In this document: in pieces, positions 23,391 to 26,302 of the stretch
Layout of the letters: each line of letters starts with the position of its first letter
How positions within the stretch are numbered: the first letter of the stretch is position 1
From: Christensenella sp. UBA1385
Lineage (GTDB): Bacteria; Bacillota; Clostridia; Christensenellales; Aristaeellaceae
DNA: 26,302 bases
Reading direction: 5' to 3'
Assembly: GCA_002305755.1 (NCBI GenBank)
Contig: DBQV01000061.1
Span: 1-26,302, forward strand
The notes under the pieces: model-generated
Databases searched by the model: none
The model's input: the letters and a program-made list of their open reading frames with translations, nothing else
What the model was told of the DNA's origin: nothing
Translations under genes and position numbers: made by a program

Positions 23391-24262
23391 ACCCGATCCT
23401 GGTCATCGGCGGGCTCAACCTTGATATCCTCGGCATGCCGCAAGGACATTTCAGCTACCGGGATTCGCTGATCGGCCGCGTGCGCATGGTGCCGGGCGGC
23501 GTAGGCCGCAACATCGCCGAGCGGATCGCCCGCAGCGGCGACAGCGTGCAGCTGATGAGCGTGCTGGGCGGAGACGGCTTTGCCCGCCTGCTGGAAGACA
23601 GCTGCGCCCGCCTGGGCATCGGCCTTGACTATGCCCTGCGCACCCACGAGAGCAGCTGCGTCTACCTGGCCGTGCATGACGCGCAGGGCGACATGGCGGT
23701 GGCCGTCAACGACATGGGGGCCATGCGCCTGCTGAATGGCGCAGCCGTGGCCAGCCTGCCGCGCGATGGCTTTTCCGCCTGTGTGCTGGATACCAATCTG
23801 AGCGAGGAAGCCCTGAGCGAGGCAGCAAGGCATCTGAACGTCCCCCTGGCGGCAGACCCGGTGAGCTGCGAAAAGGCGCTGCGCCTTGTGCCCGTGCTGC
23901 CGCGTCTGGCCGCCATCAAGCCCAACCTGAAGGAGGCGCTCTTCATGACGGGCAAGGACAGCCTGAGCGAGGCAGCCTCCGCCTTGCTTGACAAGGGGGT
24001 AAACCGGGTATACATTTCACTCGGGAAGGACGGCCTCTACTGCGCCAGCGGCAGCGAGCGCCTCCGGCTGCCCCCCCTGCCCGCCCCCAAGGCTCCGGCC
24101 ACCGGCGCGGGCGACGCAATGACCGCCGGCCTGGTCTGCGCCATCGCCAGAGGTTATTCCTTACAGGCATCCGCCGAAAACGGGCTGCGCTTTGCGGCCG
24201 AACATCTGAACCGTATGGCGGCCCTCGCCGCCGAGGAAGGGGAAGACCATGAAACACCTTGA
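23387..24262 (+). CDS. psuK: PfkB-family kinase, probable pseudouridine kinase PsuK
   Basis: This 291-residue ribokinase-family (PfkB) enzyme has an N-terminal GGLNLDI substrate-binding strand, the PfkB signature GGVGRNIAERIARSG (37-51) and the C-terminal ATGAGDAMTAGL, with the anion hole and catalytic D243. The next gene is psuG, with a 14-base overlap, which points to pseudouridine as substrate: PsuK makes pseudouridine 5'-phosphate for PsuG to cleave. PfkB enzymes are hard to tell apart by sequence, so the substrate call rests on this pairing. The start is TTG at 23387, overlapping the previous stop by 4 bases. It lacks the N-terminal helix-turn-helix fused to some PsuK homologues. Confidence 0.85.
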   Translation: MNPILVIGGLNLDILGMPQGHFSYRDSLIGRVRMVPGGVGRNIAERIARSGDSVQLMSVLGGDGFARLLEDSCARLGIGLDYALRTHESSCVYLAVHDAQGDMAVAVNDMGAMRLLNGAAVASLPRDGFSACVLDTNLSEEALSEAARHLNVPLAADPVSCEKALRLVPVLPRLAAIKPNLKEALFMTGKDSLSEAASALLDKGVNRVYISLGKDGLYCASGSERLRLPPLPAPKAPATGAGDAMTAGLVCAIARGYSLQASAENGLRFAAEHLNRMAALAAEEGEDHETP

Positions 24263-25151
24263 AATATCCAAGCAGGTCAGGAAGGCGCTGAAGGAAGGGC
24301 GCCCCGTGATCGCGCTGGAGAGCACCATCATCAGCCACGGCATGCCCTACCCGCAGAATGTGGAGACCGCCCTCAACTGCGAGCGCATCGCGCGGGAAAA
24401 CGGCGCGGAACCGGCCACCGTCGCCGTGATCGGCGGCAAGCTGTGCGCAGGCCTGACCGAAGATCAGATCGAATACCTGGGCAAGGCCGGCCAGAGCGTG
24501 CAGAAGGCCAGCAGGCGTGATCTGCCCGTACTGGTCGCCCGCGGTCAGGACGGGGCCACCACGGTGGCCGCTACCATGATCATCGCCGCCATGGCAGGCA
24601 TCCGCGTGTTTGCCACCGGTGGCATCGGCGGCGTGCACCGCGGCGCCGAAACCACCATGGACATCTCCGCGGACCTGGAGGAGCTGGCCCACACGCCCGT
24701 GGCCGTGGTCTGCGCCGGGGCCAAGAGCATCCTTGATCTGGGCTTGACGCTTGAATATCTGGAGACCCGGGGCGTGCCCGTGATCGGCTACGGCACCAAG
24801 GAGCTGCCCGCCTTCTATACCGACCGCAGCGGCTTCGAGGTGGATTATCGCATGGATACGCCCGAGGAGATCGCCGCCGCTCTGCGCGCGCAGCACCATC
24901 TGGGCTTCCCCGGCGGCATGCTGATCACCAACCCCATCCCCGCCGAATACGCCATGGAACCTGGCGTGATCAACGCCGCCATCGACCAGGCGCTGCACGA
25001 GGCGGGCGAGCAGGGCATCAAGGGCAAGGCCACCACTCCCTTCCTGCTGGCCAGAGTGGCCGAGCTGACGGGCGGAGACAGCCTGGCCAGCAACATCCGG
25101 CTGGTCTACAACAACGTAGCCCTCGCCGCGAAGATCGCCGCCGCCCTGTAA
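24249..25151 (+). CDS. psuG: Pseudouridine-5'-phosphate glycosidase PsuG
   Basis: PsuG reversibly splits pseudouridine 5'-phosphate into uracil and ribose 5-phosphate, breaking a C-C glycosidic bond during RNA turnover. The 300-residue protein carries the family's blocks: VIALESTIISHGMPYP (20-35, E24), KASRRDLP (86-93), GATTVAATM (102-110), FATGGIGGVHRGAE (121-134) followed by MDISADLEEL, and the catalytic Lys in GAKSILD (K159). The C-terminal NIRLVYNNVALAAKIA is also typical. It is the last gene of the ruvC-led plus-strand operon and is followed at once by a strong terminator. Confidence 0.97.
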   Translation: MKHLEISKQVRKALKEGRPVIALESTIISHGMPYPQNVETALNCERIARENGAEPATVAVIGGKLCAGLTEDQIEYLGKAGQSVQKASRRDLPVLVARGQDGATTVAATMIIAAMAGIRVFATGGIGGVHRGAETTMDISADLEELAHTPVAVVCAGAKSILDLGLTLEYLETRGVPVIGYGTKELPAFYTDRSGFEVDYRMDTPEEIAAALRAQHHLGFPGGMLITNPIPAEYAMEPGVINAAIDQALHEAGEQGIKGKATTPFLLARVAELTGGDSLASNIRLVYNNVALAAKIAAAL

Positions 25152-25176
25152 GCCGGCAGCGGCGTCCTGATAAATG

Positions 25177-25212
25177 CCGAATCCCGCAGAGCGTCCTGCG
25201 GGATTCGGTTTT
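25177..25212 (+). terminator. Rho-independent terminator after psuG
   Basis: A perfect 12-base stem, CCGAATCCCGCA (25177-25188) with TGCGGGATTCGG (25197-25208), an 8-base loop and TTTT directly after. It lies 25 bases past the psuG stop. On the minus strand the hairpin sits just beyond the HD-domain gene's stop and may also end that transcript, though its T-run there is weaker. Confidence 0.88.
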
Positions 25213-25225
25213 GATGCGTCAGATA

Positions 25226-25789
25226 TTACCTGCTCTCTTCGATCTTTCTTAGGGTATCCTCCCGGATGGCCTCGCGCAGGCCCTTCATATACTCTGAAAA
25301 CTGCACCTTGTCTTCGCCGTACCTAAGGTTCAGCTCCCGTTCCATGGGCAGCCAGGTGGATAGGTCCGCCAGGTTATGCTGCATCACGGCCTCCAGATTG
25401 TCGATCGCCTTGTGCAGTTTGGCCTCCACCGTTTCGCGCGCGTCCATTTCCTCGTAGAGCGCCCTCATTTCCTCCGCGTAGGGCGCCGGCAGGGTGTCCA
25501 CCCAGCCGCGCAGCAGCGCTTCCTCGCGCCGCTCATCCTCCGCCGTCTTGTCAAAGGACGGGATATCCCCGGTAAAGCATTCGCCCAGGTCGTGGATGAT
25601 CAGCATCCTGATCACCTTATCCATGTCTGCGCCGGGAAACTCATCGCGCAGGAAGAAGGCCATCAGCGTGGTCAGCCACAGGTGCTCGGCTACGCTTTCC
25701 CGTCTGCCCCCGGATGTATAGCTGTGGCGCATGGTATCCTTCAGCCTCTCGGCCGTCCGCATGATCTCCAGAAACTTTCGGGCGTCCAT
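25226..25789 (-). CDS. HD-domain phosphohydrolase (YfbR/HDDC2-like)
   Basis: This 187-residue protein has the metal-binding HD pattern: H36 in ESVAEHLW, H66-D67 in LIIHDLGE and D130 in KAIDNLEAV. The arrangement and the GDIPSFDK segment after the HD pair match the YfbR/HDDC2 group, whose studied members are 5'-deoxynucleotidases acting on deoxynucleoside monophosphates. That activity is inferred from family only. The ATG at 25789 has an AAGGAG ribosome site about 9 bases upstream. It is convergent with psuG and downstream of rpsT. No strong promoter is seen in the 117 bases between rpsT and this gene, so it may depend on read-through past the rpsT terminator or on a weak promoter. Confidence 0.85.
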   Translation of the reverse strand: MDARKFLEIMRTAERLKDTMRHSYTSGGRRESVAEHLWLTTLMAFFLRDEFPGADMDKVIRMLIIHDLGECFTGDIPSFDKTAEDERREEALLRGWVDTLPAPYAEEMRALYEEMDARETVEAKLHKAIDNLEAVMQHNLADLSTWLPMERELNLRYGEDKVQFSEYMKGLREAIREDTLRKIEESR

Positions 25790-25849
25790 CGGTTCTCATC
25801 TCCTTCTTCTGTCCGACCTGCGCGGGCAAGCCGCCAGCCGGCAAGGTAT

Positions 25850-25888
25850 AAAAAAGCCGCCGGCATTCATTCGCTGCGTCGGCGGCTT
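25850..25888 (-). terminator. Rho-independent terminator after rpsT
   Basis: A 9-base GC-rich stem, AAGCCGCCG (25854-25862) with CGGCGGCTT (25880-25888), partly extended by GCA/TGC inside, is followed on the minus strand by six Ts. It begins 18 bases past the rpsT stop. Confidence 0.85.
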
Positions 25889-25906
25889 CCAGGTCAGGGC
25901 AAACAA

Positions 25907-26170
25907 TCAGGCAGTAGCCTTGTTCAGAGCCTTGGCCAGACGGGCCTTTTTGCGGTTGACGGCGTTCTTGTGAACGATCCCCTTGGCCGCGGCCTTATCC
26001 AAAGTGGAGGCGACAGCGCTCAGCTCTTTGACAGCGGCGGCAGGATCAGACGCGAGAACAGCATTGTATTTCTTCACTGCGGTCTTCACTCTGGACTTCA
26101 CCATGCGATTACGCAGGTTCTTCTTCTCATTCACCTTCACGCGCTTAATGGCTGATTTAATGTTCGGCAA
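25907..26170 (-). CDS. rpsT: 30S ribosomal protein S20
   Basis: S20 binds 16S rRNA early in small-subunit assembly. The 87-residue, Lys/Arg-rich protein starts PNIKSAIKRVKVNEKKNLRN and has the family's three-helix pattern, with GIVHKNAVNRKKARLAKALN at the C-terminus. The start codon is TTG (26168-26170), fixed by the conserved N-terminus and a strong GGAGGTGA ribosome site. E. coli rpsT also uses UUG, where the weak start takes part in autoregulation; whether that holds here is unknown. It has its own promoter and terminator. Confidence 0.97.
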   Translation of the reverse strand: MPNIKSAIKRVKVNEKKNLRNRMVKSRVKTAVKKYNAVLASDPAAAVKELSAVASTLDKAAAKGIVHKNAVNRKKARLAKALNKATA

Positions 26171-26214
26171 CTTGTTTCACCTCCCCGAATAGCTTGTGCT
26201 TAACAGCAAAAGTT

Positions 26215-26243
26215 ACTTTACCACATTCATTCCCCGAACGCAA
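26215..26243 (-). promoter_or_regulatory. Promoter of rpsT
   Basis: Minus-strand -35 TTGCGT (26238-26243), 17-base spacer, -10 TAAAGT (26215-26220), giving a leader of about 40 bases before the TTG start. Upstream of it, to the window end at 26302, I see AT-rich sequence and no gene. Confidence 0.65.
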
Positions 26244-26302
26244 GAGAAAAACGCCCGAAAATTTGCGATTCTTTGTAGGCCCGATTTGTAATATCAAGTG
26301 CA

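Noticed and set aside
26171..26302. A T-box, riboswitch or tRNA upstream of rpsT.
   Set aside because: I saw no T-box sequence, aptamer pattern or cloverleaf; only a promoter and a short leader.

Overview
The window is a gene-dense, GC-rich bacterial chromosome segment with 20 protein-coding genes and short intergenic gaps. No rRNA, tRNA, CRISPR array, insertion sequence or prophage is visible. Gene content and order point to a Firmicutes/Clostridia-type organism: the yloU-fakA(yloV)-recG block, a DnaD-domain protein beside a DnaI/DnaC-type helicase loader, a SigB/SigF/SigG-class sigma factor with an RsbW-like partner, an Asp23/Gls24 protein and consensus SD sites. The high GC suggests one of the GC-rich gut Clostridia lineages, but no marker here fixes the genus.

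Layout. (1) 1-3555, minus strand: mnmE, a secreted phosphodiester glycosidase and an MFS-like transporter cut by the left edge, apparently one transcript. (2) 3662-11265, plus strand: dnaE, a degenerate RsbW-like protein, a sigma factor, a VTT/DedA-type membrane protein, a DnaD-domain protein and a helicase loader. All are overlapping or tightly spaced, and they share one clear promoter that mirrors the mnmE promoter. (3) 11269-15402, minus strand: yloU, fakA and recG, with a terminator hairpin between fakA and recG. (4) 15602-17452, minus strand: a secreted L,D-transpeptidase with a Cys-rich tail. (5) 17606-19792, plus strand: a nuclease-like/SNF2 helicase fusion, divergent from the transpeptidase across a control region holding four TGTWAH half-sites. 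(6) 19845-25151, plus strand: ruvC, ruvA, ruvB, queA, a YvlD-like membrane protein, psuK and psuG, ended by a strong terminator. (7) 25226-26170, minus strand: an HD-domain phosphohydrolase and rpsT.

Most of the content is DNA replication and repair (dnaE, dnaD-like, loader, recG, SNF2 fusion, ruvCAB), tRNA/RNA modification and turnover (mnmE, queA, psuK, psuG) and envelope functions (glycosidase, transpeptidase, YloU, VTT protein). The points most worth a second look are the PD-(D/E)XK-SNF2 fusion directly upstream of ruvCAB, the RsbW homologue that has lost its ATP-binding residues yet sits beside a sigma factor in the dnaE transcript, and the WalR/PhoP-like site cluster beside the transpeptidase. 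All calls were made by eye from sequence and translated proteins; no database search was run.
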